A stretch of DNA of 64,000 nucleotides, from contig JBKECN010000024.1 of assembly GCA_047974565.1 (NCBI GenBank), positions 124,001-188,000 of the forward strand. Direction: 5' to 3'. Made by a program: the position numbers and the translations under genes. Origin of the DNA: JBDIAG01 sp047974565. Its GTDB lineage: Bacteria > Actinomycetota > Actinomycetes > Actinomycetales > CAWJMD01. Position 1 is the first letter of the stretch. Every line of letters starts with the position of its first letter. Below the pieces are notes generated by a model. The model made no database searches, was not told the DNA's origin, and was given only the letters and a program-made list of their open reading frames with translations. Shown here piece by piece: positions 1 to 9,577 of the stretch.

Positions 1-321
1 TACTTCGTGGGTCGTCAGGACGACATGATCAAGACCTCTGGGTACCGGGTCTCCCCCACCGAGGTGGAGGAAGCCGCATACCAAACCGGCTTGGTCCAGG
101 ACGCCGTCGCACTGGGGATTGAGGACGAGCGGCTCGGCCAGCGCATCGTCCTGGTTGTCACCCCGGGCGCAGACTTCGACGTAAGCCGCTTCACCACCGC
201 GCTACGCGCCACCCTGCCAAGCTTCATGGTGCCCAGCCAGATCGAAGTACGTGACTGTGTCCCCCGCTCACCCAACGGCAAGTTCGACCGGGTCCACCTG
301 CGTGCGGAACTGACACCGTGA
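1..321 (+). CDS. AMP-forming acyl/aminoacyl ligase, C-terminal fragment (5' partial)
   Basis: The window opens inside this gene; only about 106 C-terminal codons are present. They form the small mobile C-terminal domain of the ANL (adenylate-forming) superfamily. GRQDDMIKTSGYRVSP is the hinge/A8 motif and PNGKFDR near the end carries the conserved catalytic lysine of motif A10. Such enzymes activate a carboxylate as the acyl-AMP and load it on CoA or a carrier-protein phosphopantetheine. The stop codon overlaps the GTG of the next gene by four bases, and an acyl carrier protein follows two genes later, so loading of that carrier is the likely job (inference). The substrate cannot be judged because the N-terminal pocket lies outside the window. 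Confidence 0.9.
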   Translation, partial: YFVGRQDDMIKTSGYRVSPTEVEEAAYQTGLVQDAVALGIEDERLGQRIVLVVTPGADFDVSRFTTALRATLPSFMVPSQIEVRDCVPRSPNGKFDRVHLRAELTP

Positions 322-1541
322 TCACGCAGTCCCTCATCGAGCGGTTCGGGGTCGACCGCGGCGAGTTGACCGTCGGCGGCTCACGCCTTTCCCGCCTGGC
401 TGCGCGCGTGGGCTCCACACCATTCTTCGCCTACGACCGTGAGCACATCGCCCACCGCATCCGCGAGGTCCGTCAGGCCTTGCCCGGTGCGGTACGTCTG
501 AGTTACGCCATGAAAGCCAACCCGATGCCGGCCCTCGTCGGCTTCGTCGGTGGGCTGGTCGACAAGATCGACGTGGCCTCGGCCGGAGAACTGTCGGTGG
601 CTCTCGATGCCGGCAAGCGAGGCCCGGAGGTGAGTTTCGCGGGGCCGGGTAAAACCGCCCACGAGATCGTCCAAGCGGTAGCCGCCGGAGCGACGATCGA
701 GGTGGAGTCCGAGACCGAGATCGAGCGCGTGGTCGCAGCCGGGGCTCAGCTCGACCTGCGCCCACAGATCGCCATCCGGGTGAACCCGGACTTCGCGGTG
801 AAGGGCTCAGGCATGAGGATGGGCGGCGGCCCGCAGCAGTTCGGCATCGACGCCGAACAGGTACCCGACGTGCTCACCGGGATCCGCGGCGCACCCGTGG
901 ACGTCATCGGGTTTCACGTCTTCGCCGGGTCCCAGAACCTCAAAGCAGAGGTGCTGATCGAATCTCAGCACAGGATCGTCGATCTCGTCGCCACCCTCGC
1001 CGAGCACCTGCCGTACCCGGTGAGATACGTCAATCTGGGCGGGGGCTTTGGCATCCCGTACTCCGAGAGGGACAGTCCGTTGGATCTGCCGGCACTCGGC
1101 GCTGGCATGCACGACGTGACCGACACCCTCTCGGCATCGCTCCCTGACGCCGAGCCGGTTGTCGAACTGGGCCGGTACCTCGTCGGAGAAGCGGGGGTCT
1201 ACGTCACCCAGGTCGTGGATCGCAAAGTCTCCCGTGGGACGACGTACCTCGTCGTGGACGGTGGCTTACATCATCAACTGGCCGCATCGGGCAACCTGGG
1301 ACAGGTCATCAAGCGCAACTACCCGATCACCACCGGGACCAAGGTCGACCGATCGACTGCTGAGCAGGTCACCATCGTCGGGTCACTGTGCACTCCACTG
1401 GACGTGCTGGGCAACCACGTGCCACTACCACCAACCGATATCGGCGACTTGATCGTCATATTCCAAGCGGGGGCATACGGCCTCACGGCCAGCCCAAGCG
1501 TATTTCTGTCACACTTACCAGCACGTGAAGTACTGATCTGA
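318..1541 (+). CDS. PLP-dependent decarboxylase (ornithine/DAP/arginine decarboxylase fold III family)
   Basis: A 407-residue, full-length fold-III (alanine-racemase-like barrel) decarboxylase. The PLP lysine is K66 in SYAMKANP. The phosphate-binding glycine loop GGGFGIPY lies near residue 240, the C-terminal domain contributes the catalytic cysteine in GSLCTPLDVLG, and GAYGLTASP ends the active site. It is closer in layout to LysA and to the exosortase-associated and BtrK-type decarboxylases than to eukaryotic ODC. The GTG start overlaps the ligase stop (GTGA), so the two are translationally coupled. With an ACP gene 24 bp downstream, decarboxylation of a carrier-bound amino acid is plausible (inference). 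A free amino-acid substrate such as meso-DAP cannot be excluded. Confidence 0.88.
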   Translation: MITQSLIERFGVDRGELTVGGSRLSRLAARVGSTPFFAYDREHIAHRIREVRQALPGAVRLSYAMKANPMPALVGFVGGLVDKIDVASAGELSVALDAGKRGPEVSFAGPGKTAHEIVQAVAAGATIEVESETEIERVVAAGAQLDLRPQIAIRVNPDFAVKGSGMRMGGGPQQFGIDAEQVPDVLTGIRGAPVDVIGFHVFAGSQNLKAEVLIESQHRIVDLVATLAEHLPYPVRYVNLGGGFGIPYSERDSPLDLPALGAGMHDVTDTLSASLPDAEPVVELGRYLVGEAGVYVTQVVDRKVSRGTTYLVVDGGLHHQLAASGNLGQVIKRNYPITTGTKVDRSTAEQVTIVGSLCTPLDVLGNHVPLPPTDIGDLIVIFQAGAYGLTASPSVFLSHLPAREVLI

Positions 1542-1565
1542 CTGCTGAGAGAACGAGGGAGCAAT

Positions 1566-1856
1566 ATGCCTGATCCACGGACGCTCGACCAGGTCAAGAG
1601 CGTGGTCGTGACCACGCTCGCCCTGCAAGACCAGGCCGAGTCACTCACAGCGCATACGGTGCTCCTCGACCTCCCCGAACTCGATTCCCTTGCCGTCGTC
1701 AACCTGCTCGCCGAACTGGAGACGGCCTTCGCGATCTCCATCGAAGACGACGAGTTCTCGGCGGAGTTACTCGAGACGATGGGATCCCTGGCGGATTTCG
1801 TGGAGGCCAAGCTGGCCGATGACCCGGCCACTCGAGCCGGGACCACGCCGCCGTAA
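1566..1856 (+). CDS. Acyl carrier protein
   Basis: A 96-residue acidic helical protein of ACP size. LPELDSLAVVNLLAELE contains the phosphopantetheine attachment serine S41 in the D-S-L signature, followed by the recognition helix II. A GAGGGA ribosome-binding site sits 5 bp before the ATG. It closes the ligase-decarboxylase-ACP set, so it probably carries the activated amino acid or amine on its prosthetic group rather than serving fatty acid synthesis (inference from context). No dedicated phosphopantetheinyl transferase is visible nearby. Confidence 0.9.
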   Translation: MPDPRTLDQVKSVVVTTLALQDQAESLTAHTVLLDLPELDSLAVVNLLAELETAFAISIEDDEFSAELLETMGSLADFVEAKLADDPATRAGTTPP

Positions 1857-1972
1857 CCGAAGGACCGTCGGGGCACCCGGCTCGCGCCGAAAAGAGCGAT
1901 TGCCGCTCAGATCGAGTGCAGGTCAGGCACATACAAGGCTCGGGGACAGCAGCCGAACCCATGGAGGGGAAC

Positions 1973-4900
1973 ATGCCCAAGCGGCCCGCCGACAGCGAGG
2001 ATGGTGGTCGTCGACGCGGCGTCAGTCGACGCAGTTTTCTCAAACTGAGCGGGGCGACCAGCGCCACCACCGCCGCATTGATGGTGCGCGGCCCGCTTGC
2101 GAGCGCCAATGAGATCAGCGCTGAGAACGGGCTGGAAGGGTCCGCCTCATGGGGTAGTTCGCGGAGCGCTACGATCATGGGTTTTGCCACCAGGACCAGT
2201 GTCCTTCCCGGCGAGACGATCGATTTCAAGATCGATACCGTTTCCACGGACTATTCAGTGCGGATTCACCGGCTGGGATGGTACGGCGGAGACGGGGCGC
2301 GTCTGCTGGCCGACGTGACACCCAGCGCAACGCTTCCTCAAGCCCAGCCAGCTCCCTTGACCGACGCAGGCACGGGCTTGGTCGACTGCGGCAACTGGGC
2401 GGTCTCGGCAAGTTGGACGGTGCCAACGGGTGCACTCTCCGGGGTGTACTACGCCCATTTCGTGCGTCATGACCCGGAAGATCCGGGAGCAGACGAAAGC
2501 AACTACACGCTCTTCGTGGTCCGTCGCAACGGGCCGGCCGATATTCTCGTCCAGACCTCGGACATGACGACCCAGGCTTACAACTTCTACGGTGATCAAA
2601 GCCTGTACTTCGGGCAGTCCATGCGCGACCCAGCTCGCCCGGACCTGGGCAGTATCGGCCGGGCCGTCAAGGTCAGCTACAACCGGCCCGATGATCTGCG
2701 CCCCGGCGCAGAGAACGAGTTCTTCAGCGCTGAGTACCCGCTGCTGAAGTTCCTGGAGAGGAACGGCTACGACGTCGCCTACTGCTCCGGCGTCGACGTT
2801 CACAGCGATCCCACCACACTGGACGGCTGCCAGGTCTTCATCTCTTCTGGACACGACGAGTACGTCTCCGGGCCTCAGCGGGCTCAGGTCGAGGCGGCCC
2901 GCGACCGCGGGACGCATCTGATCTTCATGACTGGCAACGAGTACTTCTGGAAGGTGCGCTTCGAACCGTCGACCGACGCCGCGCAGGTTCCGGATCGCAC
3001 GATGGTCTGTTATAAGGAAACCCTGGAGAACTCCAAGACGGACCCGACCGGCGCTTGGACCGGGACCTGGCGGGATCCTCGCTTCAGTTCACCACCCGAA
3101 GCAGGGCGACCCGAGAACGCGCTGACGGGCCAACTCTTCAAGGCGATCTTGCCCGGAGGGAGCCCCGACTTCGCGATCGAGGTTCCAGCCGAGTACGCAG
3201 GGCTGCGGATCTGGCGCAATACAGCCGTCTCCCAACTCGCCGGCGGGCAGTCACGAGCGCTGGCCGCCAACACATTGGGCTACGAGTTCGACGAAGATGC
3301 CTACGACAACGCCCGACCTGCCGGATCGATCAGGCTCTCCTCCACGACGGTCCCAGTTCCGGACTATCTCATCGACTATGGGGGTACCTACACCCAATCC
3401 ACCTGCCAGCACAACATGACCATGTATCGGGCTGACAGCGGAGCGCTGGTCTGGGGAACCGGAACGGTCCAGTGGTCCTACGGCCTGGACGACGATCATG
3501 GCACCGATCGAGGCACGCCCACCGACCCGGTGATGCAGCAGGCAACCGTGAACGTCCTCGCCGACATGGGGGTTCAGCCAAGCACCCTGATGGCCGGGCT
3601 CGTCGCGGCGACCGCGCCTGCGCAGGTCGCTGCGCCCGCGGTGTCGATCTCGCAGCCCCCCGCCACCGTGGCGATCCCCGTCGGCTCATCGGTGGTGGTG
3701 GAGGGGGCCGCCGCCGCCTCGCCCGGCACTGTGGTGGCTGCCGTCGAGTACGCCATCGACGATGACGGGTGGCGCCCGGCGACCGGCACCACCACGTGGA
3801 GCCTGACCTACCTGCCCCTGACGATCGGGACCCACACGGTGCGGGTACGTGCCATCGACGACCGGTGTCGCCCGGGCCAGGCGTCCGTGGTGCAGGTCGA
3901 AGCCCTCGCACGGGAGTTGCCCTGTTCGATCTTCCCCTCGGGGTTCGGCCCCACGCAACCCAGCGTGCCGGAAGGTAACCCGATTGAGGTGGGGGTGCGC
4001 TTCCGTAGCGATATCGACGCTTTCATCACCGGGGTGAAGTTCTTCAAGGGCGCGGGAAATACGGGGACTCACGTTGCCAGAGTCTGGACTGAGAGCGGTT
4101 TGGAACTCGCCCAGGGGACATTCGAGAACGAAACCGAGACCGGTTGGCAGACTGTGCCCGTGACCCCTGTGGCCGTGTCCGCGGGAGTCACCTATGTTGC
4201 TTCGGTGTTCCTGCCCAATGGGCATTACTCCGCGAGCACGGGCTATTTCTCGTCATCCTTCGACCTGCCACCGCTCAAGGCCCTGGGCAGCGCCGAGACC
4301 GGCGGCAACGGTGTCTTCCGTTCAGGCTCCTCGGGCTTCCCGACAGCGTCCTTCGGCGCCACCAACTACTGGGTCGACGTCGTGCTCTCGGCCGATGACG
4401 ACCGGGTGCCCAGCCTCCTCAACCGAATGCCGGCTCCCGGCCTGCAGGGGGTCACGCCGACCTCATCGATCGCCGCCACCTTCAGCGAGCCGATCGCCCA
4501 TGAGTCGATGACGATGACCCTCACCTCACAGACGGGAGATCTGGTTCCCGGCGCCGTGGCCTACGACGCAGCGACGCGGACCGCCACCTTCTCTCCGACA
4601 CAAACCCTGCAGGCAGGTGTCACCTACACGGTGACGCTGAGCAACGTCGCGGACCTGGTCGGCACCGTGATGCCACAGGAGTCGTGGTCCTTCACCTGCG
4701 CAGCGACGACCGGCATCGGACCGTGCACCATCTGGGACACCTCTTTCGGCCCGCAGGATCCCTCGGGAGTCGAGGACGGCGCGGTGGAGGTGGGGGTGAA
4801 GTTCCGCGCCGACCGAGGCGGGTCAGTTACCGCACTGCGCTACTACAGGGGAGTAAACAGCCCGGCCAACGCGGTCGGCCATTTGTGGTCGATGTCCGGC

Positions 4901-6808
4901 ACCTTGCTCGCCACCGCGGTCTTCGATACCCCCGAACAATCCGGTTGGCAGCAGGTGGAACTCGATGACCCGGTGACCATCGACGCTGAGACCGTCTACA
5001 TCGTCTCCTATCACATGCCCACTGGCGGTTATGTCTATTCGGCCGGCAACCTCGCCACCCCGCATGACAACCCGCCGTTGCGAGCCCTCTCCGCGAGTGA
5101 GTCCGACGGCAACGGTGTCTACCGGTACGGCGCGAGCGCCTTCCCCTCCTCGACATCTGCGGGTTCCAACTACTGGGCTGACGTGGTCTTCGTGCCACCG
5201 GTGGACGACTCCGCACCCGTGGTGGTCGACCGAGTCCCGGCCTCCGGATTGGGCGGCGTCGACCCGGCAGCCCCCGTCAGCGCACAGTTCGACGGGCCAG
5301 TCAAAGACAACAGCATCACGATGAGCGTCCTCGTCGACGGGGTCTCGGTGGGCGGCTCCCTCACCTATGACAGCGCGACCTACACAGCTCACTTCACAAC
5401 CTCGCCGGCTTTACCCGCCGGGGCGACCTGCACCGCCTCTGTCCAGGCTGTCGACCTGTCCGGTAACTCGATGCCCGTGCCCGACACCTGGTCATTCAGC
5501 ACCGACGGCGGCGGGACACCACAGACCCTCTGGCTCTCCTCGGCCGCACCAGCGGTGGCAACCACCGACGACCCGGCACCGATCGAGGTCGGTGTCAGAT
5601 TCGGGGTGGACGCCGACGGAACCGTGGTCGGTTTGAGGTTCTACAAGGGCGCCGGCAACTCCGGCCAGCACGTGGGCCACCTCTGGTCGAGCACCGGCAC
5701 GCTGCTCGGCAGCGCGATCTTCACCGACGAATCCGCCACGGGCTGGCAGCAGGCGGCGCTGGCAACTCCGGTTCGGGTCAGCGCCGAGGAGACCTACATC
5801 GCCTCCTACGTCGCCCCGAGCGGAGGCTACGCGAGCACCGGCAGCTACTTCGCCACTTCTCACCAGCGCGGGGCGCTATCGGCGCCGAGTTCGGCCGCCG
5901 CGGGCGGCAATGGGGTGTACCGCTATTCGGGGGGATTCCCGACCAACTCCTACAACTCGACGAACTACTGGGTGGACGTGGCTTTCGTACCCGATGACGT
6001 TCCGCAAGTCGTCTCGCGGATACCAGAACCGTCTGCCGAGAATGTAGATCCCGCCAGCGTGGTCAGCCTCACCTTCGATCGCGACATGGCGCCCAACTCG
6101 CTCCCCCTGACGGTCCGCGACAGCGCCGGGGCGGCCGTTGCAGGCCAGACTGCCTATGACCAGCCCAGCCGCACCCTCACGTTCACCCCCGCCTCCGCCC
6201 TGGCGGTGGACGCCAGCTACACAGCGTCTCTGGACTCCGCCCAGTCCACCTCGGGCGCAGCGATCCCCGGACCGCTGGCCTGGAGTTTCTACACAGCCTC
6301 TAGCATGGCTTACCAGACGTTCTGGCCGCGGACGAGGCAGCCGGCGACGGCAGTGGTCGACGACGGATCAGCCGTGAACCTCGGGCTGCGCTTCCAGACC
6401 CAGGTCGCCGGTCAACTCCACGGGATCCGGTTCTTCAAGGGAGGCCCAGCGAACTCGGGCCCGCACACCGTGCACCTGTGGACCTCCGGCGGAACCCTGG
6501 TGGCCTCGGCCGTGGTGTCGTCGCAGACGGCCCGAGGGTGGCAGACCGGCTCCTTCGACGCGCCCGTCACGCTCGCCCCAGGTGAGTATGTCGCGTCGTA
6601 TCACGCCCCGAACGGACATTACTCAGCAGACGGAGGGTTCTTCGCCGGCCAGCCGGTGACCAGCGGATCGCTGATCGCACCCGCGACCGCGGCCGGCGCC
6701 GGTAATGGCCTGTACTCCTATTCCGGCCAACCCCAGTTCCCAACGAACTCGTGGAACGCCACAAACTACTGGGTGGACGTCCTGTTCACCGAGTCGTCCA
6801 CGCCGTGA
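1973..6808 (+). CDS. Giant Tat-exported protein: N,N-dimethylformamidase-beta-like domain plus four DUF4082/Ig-like module pairs
   Basis: The ATG at 1973 is chosen because GGAGG sits 5 bp upstream; it gives 1,611 residues. A twin-arginine signal (SRRSFLKLSG, residues 18-27) leads to a likely cleavage after residue 45. Residues about 55-540 resemble the large-subunit domain of N,N-dimethylformamidase (GWYGGDGARLL, SSGHDEYVSGPQR, TGNEYFWKVRFE), a family often found in actinobacterial secreted proteins. An Ig-like segment (about 545-645) follows. Four DUF4082-type modules then lie near 649-806, 916-1072, 1182-1339 and 1444-1605, each ending in NYWVDV or NYWADV, separated by SbsA-like Ig domains. 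No sorting signal or C-terminal anchor is seen. It probably acts on or binds the exported polysaccharide at the surface (inference). Confidence 0.85.
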   Translation: MPKRPADSEDGGRRRGVSRRSFLKLSGATSATTAALMVRGPLASANEISAENGLEGSASWGSSRSATIMGFATRTSVLPGETIDFKIDTVSTDYSVRIHRLGWYGGDGARLLADVTPSATLPQAQPAPLTDAGTGLVDCGNWAVSASWTVPTGALSGVYYAHFVRHDPEDPGADESNYTLFVVRRNGPADILVQTSDMTTQAYNFYGDQSLYFGQSMRDPARPDLGSIGRAVKVSYNRPDDLRPGAENEFFSAEYPLLKFLERNGYDVAYCSGVDVHSDPTTLDGCQVFISSGHDEYVSGPQRAQVEAARDRGTHLIFMTGNEYFWKVRFEPSTDAAQVPDRTMVCYKETLENSKTDPTGAWTGTWRDPRFSSPPEAGRPENALTGQLFKAILPGGSPDFAIEVPAEYAGLRIWRNTAVSQLAGGQSRALAANTLGYEFDEDAYDNARPAGSIRLSSTTVPVPDYLIDYGGTYTQSTCQHNMTMYRADSGALVWGTGTVQWSYGLDDDHGTDRGTPTDPVMQQATVNVLADMGVQPSTLMAGLVAATAPAQVAAPAVSISQPPATVAIPVGSSVVVEGAAAASPGTVVAAVEYAIDDDGWRPATGTTTWSLTYLPLTIGTHTVRVRAIDDRCRPGQASVVQVEALARELPCSIFPSGFGPTQPSVPEGNPIEVGVRFRSDIDAFITGVKFFKGAGNTGTHVARVWTESGLELAQGTFENETETGWQTVPVTPVAVSAGVTYVASVFLPNGHYSASTGYFSSSFDLPPLKALGSAETGGNGVFRSGSSGFPTASFGATNYWVDVVLSADDDRVPSLLNRMPAPGLQGVTPTSSIAATFSEPIAHESMTMTLTSQTGDLVPGAVAYDAATRTATFSPTQTLQAGVTYTVTLSNVADLVGTVMPQESWSFTCAATTGIGPCTIWDTSFGPQDPSGVEDGAVEVGVKFRADRGGSVTALRYYRGVNSPANAVGHLWSMSGTLLATAVFDTPEQSGWQQVELDDPVTIDAETVYIVSYHMPTGGYVYSAGNLATPHDNPPLRALSASESDGNGVYRYGASAFPSSTSAGSNYWADVVFVPPVDDSAPVVVDRVPASGLGGVDPAAPVSAQFDGPVKDNSITMSVLVDGVSVGGSLTYDSATYTAHFTTSPALPAGATCTASVQAVDLSGNSMPVPDTWSFSTDGGGTPQTLWLSSAAPAVATTDDPAPIEVGVRFGVDADGTVVGLRFYKGAGNSGQHVGHLWSSTGTLLGSAIFTDESATGWQQAALATPVRVSAEETYIASYVAPSGGYASTGSYFATSHQRGALSAPSSAAAGGNGVYRYSGGFPTNSYNSTNYWVDVAFVPDDVPQVVSRIPEPSAENVDPASVVSLTFDRDMAPNSLPLTVRDSAGAAVAGQTAYDQPSRTLTFTPASALAVDASYTASLDSAQSTSGAAIPGPLAWSFYTASSMAYQTFWPRTRQPATAVVDDGSAVNLGLRFQTQVAGQLHGIRFFKGGPANSGPHTVHLWTSGGTLVASAVVSSQTARGWQTGSFDAPVTLAPGEYVASYHAPNGHYSADGGFFAGQPVTSGSLIAPATAAGAGNGLYSYSGQPQFPTNSWNATNYWVDVLFTESSTP

Positions 6809-6839
6809 CGTCGAGGACCTGCCTCGGCGGAGAACGCGA

Positions 6840-8426
6840 ATGACCACCAGGCAGGACAGCGCGACCAAGGAGGCGAACATCCGGGACGGTTCGCAGCCCG
6901 ACACCCCAGGCGGTCCCGGCACCCCAGACGGTCCCGACCAGGGGCGGCTCGGGCGCGCGGTCGGCCGCGGTGCCGCCTGGGCCTTTGTGGCGAACCTGAC
7001 CATGCGGGCGGCGAACATCGCGGTGACCGCCTTGCTTGCCCGGCTCCTATCCCCCGAGGACTTCGGCATCTTTGCGATCGCTCTGGCGGTCAGCGTCGTG
7101 GTCGCCAGCCTGGCTGAACTCGGCATGGGATCGGTGATCGCCCGCTCGGCGCAGGAGCCTTCCCGGATCGCCCCGACGGTGACCACGGTCTCGATCGTGA
7201 CGGCAACAGCCCTCGCGCTGATCATGGCCGCAAGCGCCCCCGGCCTGGCCACACTCCTCGGCCAGCCTGCTGCCGCCGAACCGATCCGGATTCTGTCCCT
7301 CTCCCTGTTCCTGACCGGGGTTTTCGCAGTACCTGGCGCCCAGTTGGTACGCGAGTTCAAACAGGATCGGATCTTCCTGGGCACCGTGGTCGGCTTCGTC
7401 GTGGCCAACCCGATCCTCATCGTGCTGGCCATCAACGGCGGCGGTGCGCAGGCGTTCGCGTGGTCGCGGGTGATCGGGCAGCTGGCGACCGGCCTGGTGT
7501 TCGTGCTGAGCACCTCCCGCAGGTACCGACCTGGATGGCGCCCGGCGGAGGTGGGCGCGCTACTGCGGTTCGGGCTCCCCCTGTCGTTCGCCAACCTGGT
7601 GAACTGGACGCTCCTGAACGCCGACTATCTCGTGCTGGGCAGGCTCACCGACGCGGCCAGCGTGGGTACGTACATGATCGCCTTCAACGTGGCCGGGTGG
7701 ACCACCGCTTTGCTCGGCTCGGTGCTCAACAGCGTCGTCGTCCCAGCCCTGGCCCGGGTTCGAGACGACGCCCAGGCCTACCCCCATGCGCTACTGACCG
7801 CCAGCCGGGTGGTGACGGTGTTCGCGTTCGGCGTCGGTGCGCTCACCCTCGCCCTGGCCCGGCCCTTGGTGCTTACTCTCTTCGGCCCCACGTGGTCGGC
7901 GTCGGCACCCATCCTGCAAGTGCTTGCGATTTACGGGACGATCTACGCCTTCACTCTCCTTGCCACAAACGTGCTGGTCGCGGCCGGGACGACTCTTCGG
8001 CTGTTGGTGATCCAACTCCTGTGGGTCGCGGTGCTAGTGCCTGCGATCATCGTCGGTATCCGGCACGATGGGCTGGTCGGGGTGGCTTGGGCGCATGTGA
8101 TCACCATCGTCGTGGTGGTGGCACCGGCGTATCTGGGCAGCGTACTGAAGGTCACCGGGCTGAAGCTCCGCGCACTGATCGGGGTAACGCTACGTCCTGG
8201 GATCGCGGCCGTCCTGGCGGGTATCACCGCACTGTCGATCAGCCACCTCTTCGCGTGGGCACCGGTCTCGTTGCTCCTGGGCGGCTCGGCCGGTGCTCTG
8301 GTCTACGTCGGGCTGACGGTTGCGCTGCTGCGCAGGTGGCTGCCGGCCGGGTGGGGGCGTCTGGGCAGACGGCGACCTGCCGGTCGGCAGCCGGAGCAAG
8401 CTGCTTGTGGCGGGGACGGAGCGTGA
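6840..8426 (+). CDS. Polysaccharide flippase, Wzx/MATE-like (PST family)
   Basis: The ATG at 6840 gives 528 residues: a hydrophilic N-terminus of about 40 residues, then roughly 12-14 hydrophobic helices. The family opening is recognisable in GRGAAWAFVANLTMRAANI followed by LLARLLSPEDFGIFAIA, typical of PST-type exporters that flip undecaprenyl-linked repeat units across the membrane. It starts 31 bp after the giant Tat protein and is followed by three glycosyltransferase genes, so it belongs to one assembly operon. A second flippase (29281-30759) suggests two different repeat units in this locus. Confidence 0.9.
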   Translation: MTTRQDSATKEANIRDGSQPDTPGGPGTPDGPDQGRLGRAVGRGAAWAFVANLTMRAANIAVTALLARLLSPEDFGIFAIALAVSVVVASLAELGMGSVIARSAQEPSRIAPTVTTVSIVTATALALIMAASAPGLATLLGQPAAAEPIRILSLSLFLTGVFAVPGAQLVREFKQDRIFLGTVVGFVVANPILIVLAINGGGAQAFAWSRVIGQLATGLVFVLSTSRRYRPGWRPAEVGALLRFGLPLSFANLVNWTLLNADYLVLGRLTDAASVGTYMIAFNVAGWTTALLGSVLNSVVVPALARVRDDAQAYPHALLTASRVVTVFAFGVGALTLALARPLVLTLFGPTWSASAPILQVLAIYGTIYAFTLLATNVLVAAGTTLRLLVIQLLWVAVLVPAIIVGIRHDGLVGVAWAHVITIVVVVAPAYLGSVLKVTGLKLRALIGVTLRPGIAAVLAGITALSISHLFAWAPVSLLLGGSAGALVYVGLTVALLRRWLPAGWGRLGRRRPAGRQPEQAACGGDGA

Positions 8427-8448
8427 AAGTGAGGAGGTGGGTGGGGGC

Positions 8449-9573
8449 GTGAGAGTTCAGTTGATCAGCCACGACGCCTCGCGATCCGGGGCGCCGCGGG
8501 TGGCTGCCCTGGTCGCTCGCTGCCTCGTGGACCAGGGCCACCAGGTGTCGATCGTGAGTCGGACGGCCGGGCCACTGCTCAAGGACTTCCGCCAAGTGAG
8601 CCCGTGCCGGGTAGAGCCACTGTGGCGAGTGCGGCGACGCCTGCGCCGGCCTACGTGGCTTCGTCCGCTGGCCCGCCTGGCCGACGCCATCACGGCGCTG
8701 ATCATGGTGGCGGTGCACCGGCCCCAGATGCTCTATCTCAACTCGTGCGCCGTCGTGGACTATCTAGGCCCCGCCCGACTGCTGCGGGTCCCCGTCGTCC
8801 TACACGTGCACGAGTCCGGACCGGTGGCTGCCAACTTCATCGCCCGGCCGCGCCGCCTCGCGCGGTGGCCACGCCTGACCGTGGTGGCCTGTTCGCCGAG
8901 TGTTCGGGTGGAACTCGCCCAGCTCACCGGCATCGCGGTGGACGACATCGTCCTGCTGCCCTCGGTACCCGACGACGCCGCCGTCCTCTCCCGCTCGGCT
9001 GCATCCGGCGTGGACAGGATGGGCGACCCGGCCGTGGTGGTCGGAAGCTGCGGCTCGGTGGAGTACCGCAAGGGGTATGACTTGTTGATCGCCGCAGCCC
9101 AGTTGGTCGGCTCGCGCGCCCCTGAGCTGGACATCAGATTTGTCTGGATCGGGGACCTCATCGCGTCGGGCGCTCTCGACGGCCACGTCGAGTTCCTGGG
9201 CCCCAGAGCCGATCCCTACCCGCTGATGCGAGGCTTCGATCTGCTCGCCCTTCCCTCACGAGACGATCCTTTCCCGCTCGTCGTGCTTGAAGCCATGGTG
9301 CTGGGCAAACCGGTGGTGGCCTTCGACGTCGGCGGGGTGCGCGACCAGATCGCGGAAACCGGGGTGCTGGTCCCTGCCGAGGATGTGAGCGCCTTCGCCG
9401 ATGCTGTAGTGGAGTTGGCGCGGGACCGCCATCGCCGACTCGCTCTGGGAGACCGGGCTCACGAGCGCGCCAGAGCGCACTTCTCCACCGCACACTTCTG
9501 TGAACTGCTGGGTGACATCATCTCGGAGCACGAGCACTCCACCAGCCGCGCGCGGCCGCGGACTCAGGGGTGA
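8449..9573 (+). CDS. Glycosyltransferase, GT4-like (GT-B fold)
   Basis: The GTG at 8449 follows purine-rich GGAGG/GGTGGGGG sequence and gives 374 residues. The N-terminal Rossmann domain begins VQLISHDASRSGAPRVA, the acceptor-side half. The C-terminal half has the donor-binding E-x7-E region in LVVLEAMVLGKPVVAFD near residue 280. Cytoplasmic addition of a sugar to the lipid-linked repeat unit is expected; donor and acceptor are unknown. The open frame extends upstream into the flippase gene, but that extension lacks GT-B character. Confidence 0.85.
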   Translation: MRVQLISHDASRSGAPRVAALVARCLVDQGHQVSIVSRTAGPLLKDFRQVSPCRVEPLWRVRRRLRRPTWLRPLARLADAITALIMVAVHRPQMLYLNSCAVVDYLGPARLLRVPVVLHVHESGPVAANFIARPRRLARWPRLTVVACSPSVRVELAQLTGIAVDDIVLLPSVPDDAAVLSRSAASGVDRMGDPAVVVGSCGSVEYRKGYDLLIAAAQLVGSRAPELDIRFVWIGDLIASGALDGHVEFLGPRADPYPLMRGFDLLALPSRDDPFPLVVLEAMVLGKPVVAFDVGGVRDQIAETGVLVPAEDVSAFADAVVELARDRHRRLALGDRAHERARAHFSTAHFCELLGDIISEHEHSTSRARPRTQG

Positions 9574-9577
9574 GCAG

